Shown here: piece by piece, positions 34,311 through 43,859 of the stretch
Position numbering within the stretch: position 1 is the first letter of the stretch
How the letters are laid out: each line of letters starts with the position of its first letter
Source: Ceratopteris richardii
Taxonomy: Eukaryota > Streptophyta > Polypodiopsida > Polypodiales > Pteridaceae
Reading direction: 5' to 3'
DNA length: 64,000 nucleotides
Assembly: GCA_020310875.1 (NCBI GenBank)
Contig: MU260067.1
Span: 906,448 to 970,447 of the forward strand
The notes under the pieces: generated by a model
Seen by the model: the letters and a program-made list of their open reading frames with translations, nothing else
Told to the model about the DNA's origin: nothing
Databases searched by the model: none
Translations under genes and position numbers: made by a program

Positions 34311-34516
34311 GAGTGCCTCTCGATATGCCGCATCGTATGAGTACTCATCGCGGAGCTTCGGCAGATTCCATTCGCATGGCGGAAATGTGTTAATAGAGGA
34401 GAACAGTATTGCGGGATAAACTCTCTGTCCTGCGAAACATGTGGGCGTGAAGGCGCGCTTACTTTTTCTTCCCGCTCGCTCTCTCTGACATACACTGAGA
34501 AGGAAAAGTGAAATCC

Positions 34517-35137
34517 GCAGATCATTTCATATCAGCACTCTAAGCATTGCGAGAGAAGAAGGGATCAAACCCCGTTATATTAATTTTTCCATATTCGCGA
34601 CAGGACTCTCTCTTTCTCTCTCTGGACGTTCAACGAACCTCATCAAATCCTTAAATCAGTCGTGCGAGGAATTGGACAACAGATGAGCGACGACGAGCGT
34701 CATCAATGTGGACATTCAACGAACTGGACTCATGAGTTAACGAACACATTGACCGTAACATCTACAGTGGCAACAAAATTAACACTCTCTCTCTTTCTCT
34801 CTCTCTCTGTGGAAGAAAACGCCATCACAAGGTGCAGATCATTTCATATCAGCACTCTAAGGAATGCGAGAGAAGAAGGGATCAAACCCCGTGATATTAA
34901 TTTTTCCATATTCGCGACAGGACTCTCTCTCTCTCTCTCAATGTGGACATTCAACGAACGTCATCAAATCCTTAAATCAGTCGTGCGAGGAATTGGACAA
35001 CAGATGAGCGTCATCAATGTGGACATTCAACGAACTGGACTCATGAGTTAACGAACACATTGACCGTAACATCTATAGTGGCAACAAAATTAACACTCTC
35101 TCTCTCTCTGTGTGGAAGAAAACGCCATCACAAGGTG
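34517..35137. repeat. 317-bp tandem duplication
   Basis: Two units, 34517-34833 and 34834-35137, share landmarks GCAGATCATTTCATATCAGC, ATATTCGCGACAGGACTCTC and GGAAGAAAACGCCATCACAA. They contain CT microsatellite stretches that differ in length. The units lie just downstream of the CBM20-like gene on its strand. No coding potential is evident. Confidence 0.9.
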
Positions 35138-35307
35138 CTCGATATTTCTATAATCAAGGAACTCAGCATTTTTACTCCTTAAGGAACACAAATAATAAAA
35201 GGGTTCAAAAAGATGACTGCACGCTTGATGTCGAACTGATCTCTATTGTTATCGTAATCTCTGTCATCTCTCAGGCGACTACGTCATGTACTTAAGTTGC
35301 TGATCAT

Positions 35308-35509
35308 CTATGCCACCACGGAGGACAGCCCACTACCATTCCAAGTAATGTAAACGGTTGTCTCGAATGGCTTATATGGTACTGTCAAATTTAGGTTGTT
35401 GCCGTAGAACCATTCAAGTACTGCTTTTGTGTTGTATATTACCTTCACCGGCTTGTACTCGAAGTACGTCCCCGAGGTAATGTCCTACATAATGCATTTC
35501 CAAGAGTTC

Positions 35510-35554
<45 letters not shown>

Positions 35555-36122
35555 CAATGAAGTGATACCACAGTGAGCAACCAGTAGCTCTCGCTACCGG
35601 CAGCCAGCTGCATGAGAGGAGCGTTGGCGGGGGTCCAGTTCCCCAACGTTGAAGTGTTCCCAGCAATAACAAAGCCGTTACCATACACCAACTTGTAGTC
35701 CAATACGAACGTTACAGTCCCAGCATCTACAGTAATCTACATTTCATGAAACGAAAACATTAGCTCATTGTGTGACGATCGACGATCTGATCAAGCTCTT
35801 ACAGGAACCGCTTATGAATGGATGCGGTACAGAGAGATGCAGACGCGTAGAAGCGGAGATACGCAAATGGACAGGGAGCGTTTCGTTGCAGATCAATAAC
35901 ATGAGACACGAATGGTACAAAGCAGTGGCTTCTATCTGGTGTTCTATAGACTATGAACATTGCGTGCATATAATCGGACCCATAACACCAATATATTTGT
36001 TCCACTTATCCGCCTGAGAGAGAGAGAGGGGAGAGAGAAAGAAAAAGGAAGCATACAAGAGGAGCTATGAACGTGGCTGTGAAGAAGAGAGCCACCAGCA
36101 ATGAATACGATGTAGCAGCCAT
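35308..36122 (-). CDS. Small secreted protein with a CBM20-like (starch-binding) domain, three exons
   Basis: Spliced gene. Exon 1 (36057-36122) starts at a well-placed ATG (GCCATGG) and encodes a 22-residue hydrophobic signal peptide (MAATSYSLLVALFFTATF...). Intron 1 is 35737-36056 (GTATGC...GTAG). Exon 2 (35569-35736) encodes VTFVLDYKLVYGNGFVIAG and then LGNW. Intron 2 is 35485-35568 (GTATCA...GTAG). Exon 3 (35308-35484) encodes SGTYFEYK, LEWFYGNN, LTVPY and ITW, ending TAG. All junctions are phase 0, giving about 136 residues. The order VTF, YG, LGNW, FEYK, EW, LTVP is the CBM20 fold core, which binds starch or related glucans. No catalytic domain is attached. Its role is unknown; the signal peptide predicts secretion. 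The splice model is mine and unverified; an extra small exon in intron 1 is possible. Confidence 0.72.
35514..35551. repeat. (AG)n microsatellite in intron 2 of the CBM20-like gene
   Basis: About 19 AG repeats lying between the proposed exons 2 and 3; on the coding strand they form part of the CT-rich intron sequence ahead of the acceptor. Confidence 0.9.
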
Positions 36123-36199
36123 GGCACTGAAGGAGACGAGACCTTATTGTGCAGGAGGTGCCGTTATGAGGATGCTGCGTGAGAAGGCTCACGCCACTA

Positions 36200-36206
36200 A
36201 TTTATA
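36200..36206 (-). promoter_or_regulatory. TATA box of the CBM20-like gene
   Basis: The minus strand reads CCTATAAATTAG, 78 bases ahead of the ATG. This would place transcription start near 36170 and give a 5' UTR of about 50 nt, normal for a plant gene. Confidence 0.6.
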
Positions 36207-36369
36207 GGACAAAGTTCAGAGCGTGTCACAGATATTTTAACGATCTCGCGCGCGCACACGAGTGAGCCGCTTGGGCTCTTACATGACTTCGTCAATCATG
36301 CTTGCAGCTAGGACCTCGCATGAATGAGGGAGAAGGAAAAAGCGACGGATCGAGACCTCTCGTAACTAC

Positions 36370-36604
36370 AGTCTACGTGAATTTCTTTTTTTTTTTTAAA
36401 TGGAGGTTCAGGCGAAGGCTATTCCCCCGGACTTTAACTTTGATATTGCAACTGTACAAGTGAATGGGCATAGCACCCGCGGGACCCCCCGTATCCCACA
36501 AAGCAGGGGTTAGACAAAGTTACAACTGAATGAGACATGGTTACAACTGGGTTTAACTGGCCTAAGCCATAACATGTCCAGCCTGACCTAGTCTACGTGA
36601 ATTT
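36370..36604 (-). mobile_element. 205-bp 3'-tail-only LINE insertion with 15-bp target duplication
   Basis: AGTCTACGTGAATTT occurs at 36370-36384 and again at 36590-36604. Between them, read on the minus strand, is a tail containing CCCCTGCTTTGTGGGAT and GGGGGGTCCC, a TCCGGGGGAATA segment and a terminal A run. These match the LINE-A 3' UTR. The copy is severely 5'-truncated, which is typical of LINE retroposition. Confidence 0.82.
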
Positions 36605-36909
36605 GGAGATTCCACCAGGCCCAAATTTGACTGGCGGAACAGAAGTTCATGTGAACTTTGCTCCGACATGACATTGATGGAGGTAACATAATTGAAGCTT
36701 GAGCATGTCCAAGTACAAAAACGAGGAATATAAAAGTTTTTGACCAAGTTTGGTGTAAAAAATTCAGTGTTTTGGTTTCAGGCAACGCGCTCGGATTTTG
36801 CAGCTCACGTAAATCAGTTCGTATGGCAAGCAACCTTGAGGGTGTGCGTAGGGGTTCAAACCCCATGTACTGCCTTGACACCCCTACTTGTTGCAAATAG
36901 GAGTCTCTC

Positions 36910-37130
36910 ATTACACCCCACACCTAAGACACACACACCTGACCTGGTAAGGTAGAGGCCGCCACACCTAAGACACACACACCTAACCTGATAAGGTAGA
37001 GGCACCCATTTGGGGGAACTCATGGACACCTATGTTGGGGAACTCATGAATATGTCCAACCAAGATTTGAACTCAAGAATTTCTCCTAGAGATTCAAAGC
37101 ATCAATCACTAAGCTATGTGGGCTTGAACT
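36910..37130 (-). mobile_element. tRNA-derived SINE-like copy 1
   Basis: On the minus strand the head reads AGCCCACATAGCTTAGTG, with an A-box-like TAGCTTAGTGATTG (37103-37116) and a B-box-like GAGTTCAAATCTTGG (37060-37074). The body matches 50032-50198. The distal part has a local tandem duplication of about 40 bp (ACACCTAAGACACACAC, near 36920-37000). Edges are approximate; no clear target duplication was found. Confidence 0.6.
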
Positions 37131-37209
37131 AAAAAAGAGGTTTATTTTTTTGGTTTTGATCAGTTGTCAGTTGTAGGTCTTGAAGTCCCACGGAGCTTTG
37201 TAAAAGAAG

Positions 37210-37330
37210 TGATATCAGAGCCTAATGGCTTGTGTGATTGCCGTTAGAAGGAAGAGATAAGGCTCACAAAGGAGGCAACCCTCCTCGCATGCGGCCACTA
37301 CTCACAAAGGAGGCAACCCTCCTCGCATGG
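37210..37330 (+). other. PBS-like site and a 27-bp direct repeat
   Basis: TGATATCAGAGCC at 37210-37222 differs by one base from the initiator-tRNA-Met primer-binding site used by plant copia and small LTR elements. It is followed by two copies of CACAAAGGAGGCAACCCTCC and CGCATG, at about 37268-37294 and 37303-37329. Possibly the internal start of a decayed small LTR element; no LTR pair is visible. Confidence 0.4.
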
Positions 37331-38007
37331 GGGTGGTGCCAACACAAAGGAGAGAATTTTCGACAAAGCTTTGGCATCCGCTTCTTTTAGTTTTGCATCT
37401 TTTATTATTCTTTGTAATAGCGCATGTTATAAGTGCTCTTTTCACTCAGGCATTGGATGCTTTTTGGTATATGACGTATCACTATGTATTCTCTTAAGCG
37501 GGTTGTACAGCTTATCGCCATTTGTACAGCTTATCACTACAATTATTCTTTGGACGTTATATGTTATTTCATTTGTGATGACGACCATATGCACAAAAGA
37601 GGTAGTTATGCAAGACATTACTGCAACAAAAACACAAACTAAATATCCGAAAAACGCAAGAGGTGTTTGTACAAGTGCATGAGGAAGAACAACACATTGA
37701 TATGTATCATTAGTTTATTACGCACAAAAACCATGCCACCTTGATAGGACGCACACAAACATTAGAGACACTTTTGCAAACTTAAGGCATTTCACTTGAG
37801 GATCTGAAACAACAAGTTACTTATGTGCAAACACAATAAGGCACTTCATCTCAAGAGCCCAAAGAGCATATGTCCAATATTGAGAAAAACCAAAAACTGT
37901 TGCCTCGATGTTCATTTAGGAAATCCTAATCCTCATTCTCTTTTTATTAAGGATTTGAAATCTGCCCAATTTTTTGGTGAGGGTAGAGACCTAAATAGAG
38001 ATGTTCT
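37331..38007. other. No gene recognised; target of LINE-B
   Basis: AT-rich sequence. A frame at 37371-37682 is hydrophobic but has no family features or supporting promoter. The right end carries the left target duplication of LINE-B (37992-38007). Confidence 0.4.
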
Positions 38008-38118
38008 AAGGTGAAAGTAGAGGAAGAGAAACAACGGTGCGCTCTTTGACCTAGCTGCATGAAGCAGTAACTCCGCTTCGTGGTCCTTCGGGGTGCGGGC
38101 CGCCTTCAGTGCCCCTCT

Positions 38119-38137
38119 CCCCCTCGTTACGAGGGGG
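38119..38137 (+). promoter_or_regulatory. Hairpin in LINE-B 5' UTR
   Basis: CCCCCTCG and CGAGGGGG form an 8-bp perfect stem around TTA. The surrounding 5' UTR is far richer in GC than the flanks. Such a stem could affect RNA packaging or ORF1 translation; this is inference. Confidence 0.6.
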
Positions 38138-38228
38138 GCATTGGCTCTCTCGTATTCTCTGTCGGGGGGGCTCCCCTGTGGAGCTCGTTTGGTTTGATTC
38201 AGGCGGGGCGCTGCCCTAGGTCTTTGAC

Positions 38229-39901
38229 ATGACGATGTTCGACGCCCTCAAGACTGGGAAGGCGGGTCCTTCCTCTCTGCCGGATGATTCGTGTGGATTA
38301 CAGACAACATTCAACCCAATATTTGACAGTGGTGAAGCTCATGGGCGTTCTGGTTCTGTGATATCCACAGGAGGTCAACAGGGCGACAGAGATCAGGTAT
38401 TTACTAAACTTTTGGCTGCCCAACAAAGCACTAATGTAGTGTCGTACGCCGGTGCTCTGCAAACTCCTCAACAAAATCATCTATCAATGTTCAACATGCT
38501 TGGATTCTCAGGTATGTCTCCTCCTCAGTCGTCTGTTAGTGACATTAAAGGAAAAGGCAAACTGCATGTGGACTTTGAGGGGGTTGATACCTTGCCTAGC
38601 TCATGTCCTGAACATCAGTTGAATCTAGACCCCGAGGATGTTGACAGAGATGACGCCACTCTTGTCATTGATAGCACGGCCCTGGAAAAATGGAATAACT
38701 ATTTGTCTGAGAAAGTTGTAATAGGTCTATGTCATGGAATTAGACCTCCTCAGGACATTTTAAAGAATTGGATGAAGGTTAACTGGGAAAGTAGAGGTTT
38801 ATTTGCTAAACACATTCAATATCTGCCAAATAGCTATTTTCTTTTCTTTTTGAGGATGGAAATAATGCCATGCAAGTGATAGCTGAAGGTCATTGGTTAA
38901 TCAGAAATACACCTATATCCTTCTTTAAATGGTACCCTGGTTTCAACCCTAGGGGACCAAAGCCAACTAAGGTGCCTGTTTGGGTTGAACTTCCTGATCT
39001 GCCTGTGGAATTTTTTCCTTGGATAGACAAACTTGGAGGATTATTAGGTAAAGTGCTTGGACAAAAACCAAGAAATGGCTTTAATCCCAAGTGGGATCCT
39101 CTGATGCTAGTTGAAGTAGATATCTCTAAAAGCATTAAACCATCTTTGGTTCTTAAAAACTCTGAAGGCTGTAAGCTTCACGAACAAAGAGTTTTATACA
39201 GAAATTTACCTAATGCTTGCTTTCATTGTTATAAGCAGGGGCATTTGATTAAGGACTGTCCTTCTCTTGAGATCAAGCAAGAAAAGGAGAAAAGTGAGAA
39301 CAAATCAGGTATACAGGGACCTGAGGGTAAGAAAGTTGAAAGCTCCAAGGAAGATGGGGTATTTAAAAGACAGGTAGGTAAAAACAGAAGGAAGGCCTTT
39401 CAGGTTGGTCTTAAACCAGAAACTCTTGTGAAGGTTATTCACAATCCTTTTCAGGTTCTTGATGACTCTTTTATTGATAAGACTGAGAACTTAGAAGATG
39501 CAGGTTTAAAAAATAATAAAGGTTCTTCGTCTGATCACTCGGATTCAGGCAAGGAAAACTCTGGTAGTATCTCTCCGGTCCAAAAAGGTAATAACATTGA
39601 AGAAGCAGGTTGGACTGTTGTGAATAAAAGAGGTAGTAACAAATATTCTAGTATCCCCCCTTCCCATGATCATATGGATGAAGATATAGCTAATATTCCG
39701 AAATCCAGTGACGATATTTTTGTTGAACAACTGAACAAAAGAGATGAAGTGTTCTTGCAGGATGAATTAGAAACTATAAATATGGATGTGACAATGGCAT
39801 CTGACAGTCCTCTTGCTAAGGAAAAGATCAAATCCAAAAGAAAGGAGGTGGTAAGAAACTCCATCTCGGCAGTTAAACCTCTCAAGAACCATAAAAAGTA
39901 A
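38229..39901 (+). pseudogene. LINE-B ORF1, one frameshift
   Basis: RNA-binding protein of the element, about 557 residues if read through. The first frame (38229-38879) ends soon after QYLPNSYFLFF; the second (38870-39901) resumes within the same DUF4283-like domain and contains FKWYPGFNPRG and VPVWVELPDLP. The crossing point is the T-rich run at about 38836-38856. A CCHC knuckle, CFHCYKQGHLIKDC, is at 39218-39259. The C-terminal part is Lys/Glu/Ser-rich. The single shift within a conserved domain looks like a mutation rather than a programmed site. ORF2 follows 21 nt after the stop. Confidence 0.85.
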
Positions 39902-39922
39902 CTTCTTTCTTTTTGTCTTCTT

Positions 39923-42900
39923 ATGGATTGTCTTAAAATAATTTCCCTTAATACCAAAGGTCTGACAGACCCTGTCAGAAGTAAAATTCTTAGTAAATGG
40001 ATGACTGATGCCTCCTTGAGGCCTGACTTTATTTGTCTGCAGGAAATTAAAAGTAATGGTTACCTTCTTACTGCAAATCTAAAAATGGTGAGCAGTTTTT
40101 CCTCTTGGTTTCATACCAACCACCTTGGTAAGGGTGGAGCTGCTATAGGAATCAATTCCAATCTGTGTAATTTGATTGAAGAAGTTATTATCAGTAACAC
40201 CAATCAATGGATTGCCATCAGATGTAAAGATCCCTTGAACTGCACCATTGTTTGTGTTTATGCTGACAATTGCTCTTCTATTAGAACCAAGTGTTGGGAA
40301 GAGATAGGCAACCTCTCTGGAGATGTCATTCTCATCGGTGATTTCAACATGGTCACCAACTCGGCAGACAGGAACGGTAACATAAACAACATCATTTCTG
40401 GCAATGAAAAAAATGTTTGGTTTAATATGATTCTTAAACATAATCTCATTGACCTATCTGTCAACACGGGTCATACCTGGAATAATAGAAATTATAATAA
40501 TTATTTGTCTTCTAGACTGGATAGGATTTATATGAGTGCTAATAGGGCTCAGTCCTTTTGGAATTACCAGTGTGTGGCTGACCCTTCCCTGCAGCTGTCT
40601 GATCATACTCCCCTAGTTGCTAATTTTATGAGCAATAGTCCTAACTTTAGAGCTGGCTGGCCCCACCTAGATATGTCCTTGATTAAAATCCCCTTGGTGA
40701 AAGATCACATCTGCCTCATTTTTAAGAAGCATTTTATCAAGGGATGTTCCCCTTTCAAAGCCTGGGAGGAGGCTATTAAAGAAGTGCAGTATGCTCTCAC
40801 TATGTATAAAAGAAAGGCTAAACTTTCTAGATATAAGAGAAGGATGATGATTATTAAGGAGATGGAGAACATGAAGAATTCTAAAACTCCTGACCAACTG
40901 AAAAATCAGAAGATCCTAGAGTACCAGGAAAAAATTAGGCATGAGGATTATCTGCTTGCTCATGGTGCCCTTGTCATGTCCAGAGAATTTTGGGCTGGTA
41001 AATTGGATAAGCCTAACAAGAATATGTTTGATCTTATGAGGAAGAAAACAACCAGGGACTTCATCCCCCTGGTTAAAAAGAGTAATGGTGATTTTGCTAC
41101 TTCTTTAGAAGAAAACCTTCAGGAGGCTGTTAGCTTCTTTACCAATGTTTTCTCTGTTCCTCCCAAGAGAGGGGACCATGTCTGGAGTGCAAGAGCTGCC
41201 ATTGCCCAGAGAAGGAAGAAAATGGTTCCTCCTGGCTTGGTCTCCCTCCTTGATCTCCCCCTCTCTGCTGGTGAGGTTAGAGAAACCATTAGTAAATTGA
41301 GACCTGGTAAGTCTCCTGGCCATGATGGTATTCCCAATGAATTTTTTCAAGAGTTCAAAGAAATTTTGGTGCCCATTATTCTTTGGATCTGGCAAGAAGC
41401 CATGAGGAGAGGAACTCTCTCTGCCTTCATTAATACTGGTGTTATTAAGCTGATTCATAAAAGAGGCTCTAAAGAAGATCTTAATAACTGGAGACCTATC
41501 TCTTGTCTGACTTCTCTTTATAAAATCTTTGCCTCCTCCCTTGCTAGAAGGTTGAGTCCTTTGATGGATAGTATCATTCTTCCTGAGCAGAAAGGTTTTA
41601 TTAAAGGTAGGTTTATTCTTGATGCTATCATTTCCATGTGGGAAGGTTATGAGTATACCAAGGAGATGAATACTGATACTTTTTTTTTCAAAATTGATTT
41701 TGACAAGGCTTATGACAGGATTGAGTGGGATTTTATTCTTCAATCCCTTCATGACATTGGTTTGGGCAAAAGTTTTATTAAATATATCAACATTTTATTT
41801 GGTAATGCTCATTCTAAAGTTGCTATGAATGGTCAGCTTTCTTCTTCCTTCAGGTTTTGTAGATCTGTTCGTCAGGGCTGTCCTTTAGCTCCTCTTCTAT
41901 TTGCTATCACGGCTGATGCTCTTGGGTGGCTTGTTAAGTACTCTATAAATCAAAATTGTATCAAGGGCATTGAAATCCCCCAAGCCCATTCCCCCTTGTG
42001 TCTTCAAACTTTTGCTGATGATACTAATCTCATTATGAAAGCTGAGGATCCTTCTGCTGAGGCCTTCCTTCAATGTCTTAATACTTTTTGTTTGGCAAGT
42101 GGGTCTGTGGTTAATCATGCAAAAACTGGGTTTTATTCCTCTAATGGCTGTATTCCTGAATGTGTTAAATTGGCAGGGTGTGATATCATAAAAAGAGGTT
42201 CTGTTTTCAGGTTGTTGGGCATCCCTATGGGTTTTGAAATTACTCAAGAACAAAGATGGAACTGGGTCCTGGATAAATTTAGGGAAAAAATTTTTAAGTG
42301 GATTGATTTTCAAAATAATATTGCTCAAAGAGCCTTTGTTCTCAAGCATTACATTCTTCCTTGCCTAACTTACTATTTGTCTTGTTGGCATCCTAATAAG
42401 AAACAGCTGTCTCATGCTATAGCTCTTGCTAGAAGATTTTTATGGGGTGATAACAAGATCCCTAAGGTGGCTTGGAAGACCTGCTGCATGAGGAAGTCTG
42501 ATGGTGGACTGGGGTTAATTTGTCCCTCCAAAATGGCTACTCAGATGGCTGCTAAGTGGATTTGTAGAGCTGTCTCTTCTAATGATTTTTGGGCTTGCCT
42601 CATCAAAAGGAATATACCTAAGTTTTGGATTGCAGATAATAAATGTTGGACGAATTTTGATATCTGGGATGTAGTTGTTTCTCCTGCTATTTTTGTTCCA
42701 AAAGGAAGTTTACTTATCTGTAATTTTTGGAAGTCCTGGATGACAATTAAAAGGGTGTACAAACTTCCTGTTTGGTTTCAGTTTAACCTCTCTTTCTTAT
42801 TGCAAGATTCTATGTGGGTAGGTTGGCATGACAAAGTAAACAGTTCCTCTTCACCTATCAGGAGGAATAAATGTAGAAGGAAGGGATTCAGCAGCTGGAA

Positions 42901-43756
42901 GGATCTTATGAACAATGGTAATCTTATTGATGATAGTCAAATTTTAAACAATAACTCCTTGTCTGTTGCCTGTAAACAGATCCTGCAAGACAAAAAGAAA
43001 GTGCTTATGGAAAAGCTGGATGATAACATGTGGGAGAAACCCGTAGATATTGCTGATGTATCTCAGGATATGTTCAACAATTTCAAAAAGATTGGCACCA
43101 GCAGCAAATTACTGTTTGAAAGACTTAACAGGAAGTGGTCCCTAACCTGGACCACTCATCAATGGAAGTACAGATTTCAATGTGTGTGGGCCTTTCCTCT
43201 GACCATTAAACACTCCTTCCTACTTTGGTTGATTCTTCACAGGGGAATATGGACTGGCAGCAAAGTCAGGAAATTTAAAATTGATGCAGGAAATTGTCAA
43301 TTCTGTGGCAAGCTTGAAGATCTGGATCACCTTTTTTTCAAATGCAAAAACTCTGCCAGATACTGGAAGGTGTTCTATCTGTATTGTCAAACTTCTGGAA
43401 CTAAACCCCCTAACTCCAGAGCTCTTCTTCTTGGAGAAGCTAACAGAATGGATATTGTGATTTGGCAGTTGCTGAGAGCTCACATCCTGTGGGCTATATG
43501 GAAAGATAGGAATAGTAAAATCTTTGATAAACATTGTAAAGATCATTTCTACCCTTGTAATTTGGGAATGATTAGACTTTTAGATTGGTGCTTCAGGAAC
43601 TCCAGTAAAAATGGCTTAGGTGGTATTAATCAGCATACCTTGCTCAAAAAGTATCCTTGTAATATGTGGCGGTCCAAACTACTTCAAGCTCATTCTGTCT
43701 CTAGAGATAATATGGCCAATTTTATCAGGTGGCATATTGAAAGACATATACTGTAA
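39923..43756 (+). CDS. LINE-B ORF2, endonuclease and reverse transcriptase, apparently intact
   Basis: 1277 residues without interruption. Endonuclease residues N10, E41 (QEIK), D140 and N142 (GDFN) and the SDHTP segment are present. The RT has NWRPISCL, QKGFIKGRFI, KIDFDKAYD with the motif-A Asp at residue 592 (41696-41698), QGCPLAPLLFA and FADD (D699-D700). The C-terminal zinc module starts CQFC at residue 1125 and continues to DHLFFKC. All catalytic residues I can check are kept, so the enzyme may still be active. It would nick target DNA and reverse-transcribe element RNA. The start is the first ATG after ORF1 and yields the conserved N-terminus (ISLNTKGL). Confidence 0.92.
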   Translation: MDCLKIISLNTKGLTDPVRSKILSKWMTDASLRPDFICLQEIKSNGYLLTANLKMVSSFSSWFHTNHLGKGGAAIGINSNLCNLIEEVIISNTNQWIAIRCKDPLNCTIVCVYADNCSSIRTKCWEEIGNLSGDVILIGDFNMVTNSADRNGNINNIISGNEKNVWFNMILKHNLIDLSVNTGHTWNNRNYNNYLSSRLDRIYMSANRAQSFWNYQCVADPSLQLSDHTPLVANFMSNSPNFRAGWPHLDMSLIKIPLVKDHICLIFKKHFIKGCSPFKAWEEAIKEVQYALTMYKRKAKLSRYKRRMMIIKEMENMKNSKTPDQLKNQKILEYQEKIRHEDYLLAHGALVMSREFWAGKLDKPNKNMFDLMRKKTTRDFIPLVKKSNGDFATSLEENLQEAVSFFTNVFSVPPKRGDHVWSARAAIAQRRKKMVPPGLVSLLDLPLSAGEVRETISKLRPGKSPGHDGIPNEFFQEFKEILVPIILWIWQEAMRRGTLSAFINTGVIKLIHKRGSKEDLNNWRPISCLTSLYKIFASSLARRLSPLMDSIILPEQKGFIKGRFILDAIISMWEGYEYTKEMNTDTFFFKIDFDKAYDRIEWDFILQSLHDIGLGKSFIKYINILFGNAHSKVAMNGQLSSSFRFCRSVRQGCPLAPLLFAITADALGWLVKYSINQNCIKGIEIPQAHSPLCLQTFADDTNLIMKAEDPSAEAFLQCLNTFCLASGSVVNHAKTGFYSSNGCIPECVKLAGCDIIKRGSVFRLLGIPMGFEITQEQRWNWVLDKFREKIFKWIDFQNNIAQRAFVLKHYILPCLTYYLSCWHPNKKQLSHAIALARRFLWGDNKIPKVAWKTCCMRKSDGGLGLICPSKMATQMAAKWICRAVSSNDFWACLIKRNIPKFWIADNKCWTNFDIWDVVVSPAIFVPKGSLLICNFWKSWMTIKRVYKLPVWFQFNLSFLLQDSMWVGWHDKVNSSSSPIRRNKCRRKGFSSWKDLMNNGNLIDDSQILNNNSLSVACKQILQDKKKVLMEKLDDNMWEKPVDIADVSQDMFNNFKKIGTSSKLLFERLNRKWSLTWTTHQWKYRFQCVWAFPLTIKHSFLLWLILHRGIWTGSKVRKFKIDAGNCQFCGKLEDLDHLFFKCKNSARYWKVFYLYCQTSGTKPPNSRALLLGEANRMDIVIWQLLRAHILWAIWKDRNSKIFDKHCKDHFYPCNLGMIRLLDWCFRNSSKNGLGGINQHTLLKKYPCNMWRSKLLQAHSVSRDNMANFIRWHIERHIL

Positions 43757-43859
43757 GTGTCTCCTCCCTATTGGGAGGATCACTGCCTTGTACTTTCTCT
43801 CGCATCAATTTTAAATTTCTTGTTTCTTCAAAAAAAAAAAAAATAAATAGAGATGTTCT

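Larger units (their letters stand above)
38008..43843 (+). mobile_element. LINE-B, full-length L1-type element with perfect 16-bp target duplication
   Basis: 5836 bp with 5' UTR (38008-38228), ORF1, ORF2, a 3' UTR and a poly-A run (43830-43843). It is flanked by TAAATAGAGATGTTCT at 37992-38007 and 43844-43859, without mismatch. Its proteins are homologous to those of LINE-A but clearly divergent, so this is a separate family. The perfect duplication and nearly intact frames suggest it is younger than the surrounding debris. Confidence 0.93.

Noticed and set aside
35799-36192. Open frames inside the CBM20-like gene region
   Set aside because: They run through the proposed intron 1 or in the wrong frame over exon 1, and lack homology; the spliced model explains the region better.
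37371-37682. 103-codon hydrophobic frame as a membrane protein gene
   Set aside because: No promoter, no conserved motif and AT-biased composition that favours hydrophobic codons.
38846-38872. Programmed frameshift in LINE-B ORF1
   Set aside because: No known plant LINE recodes within ORF1 and the site lies inside a conserved domain; a simple indel is more likely.
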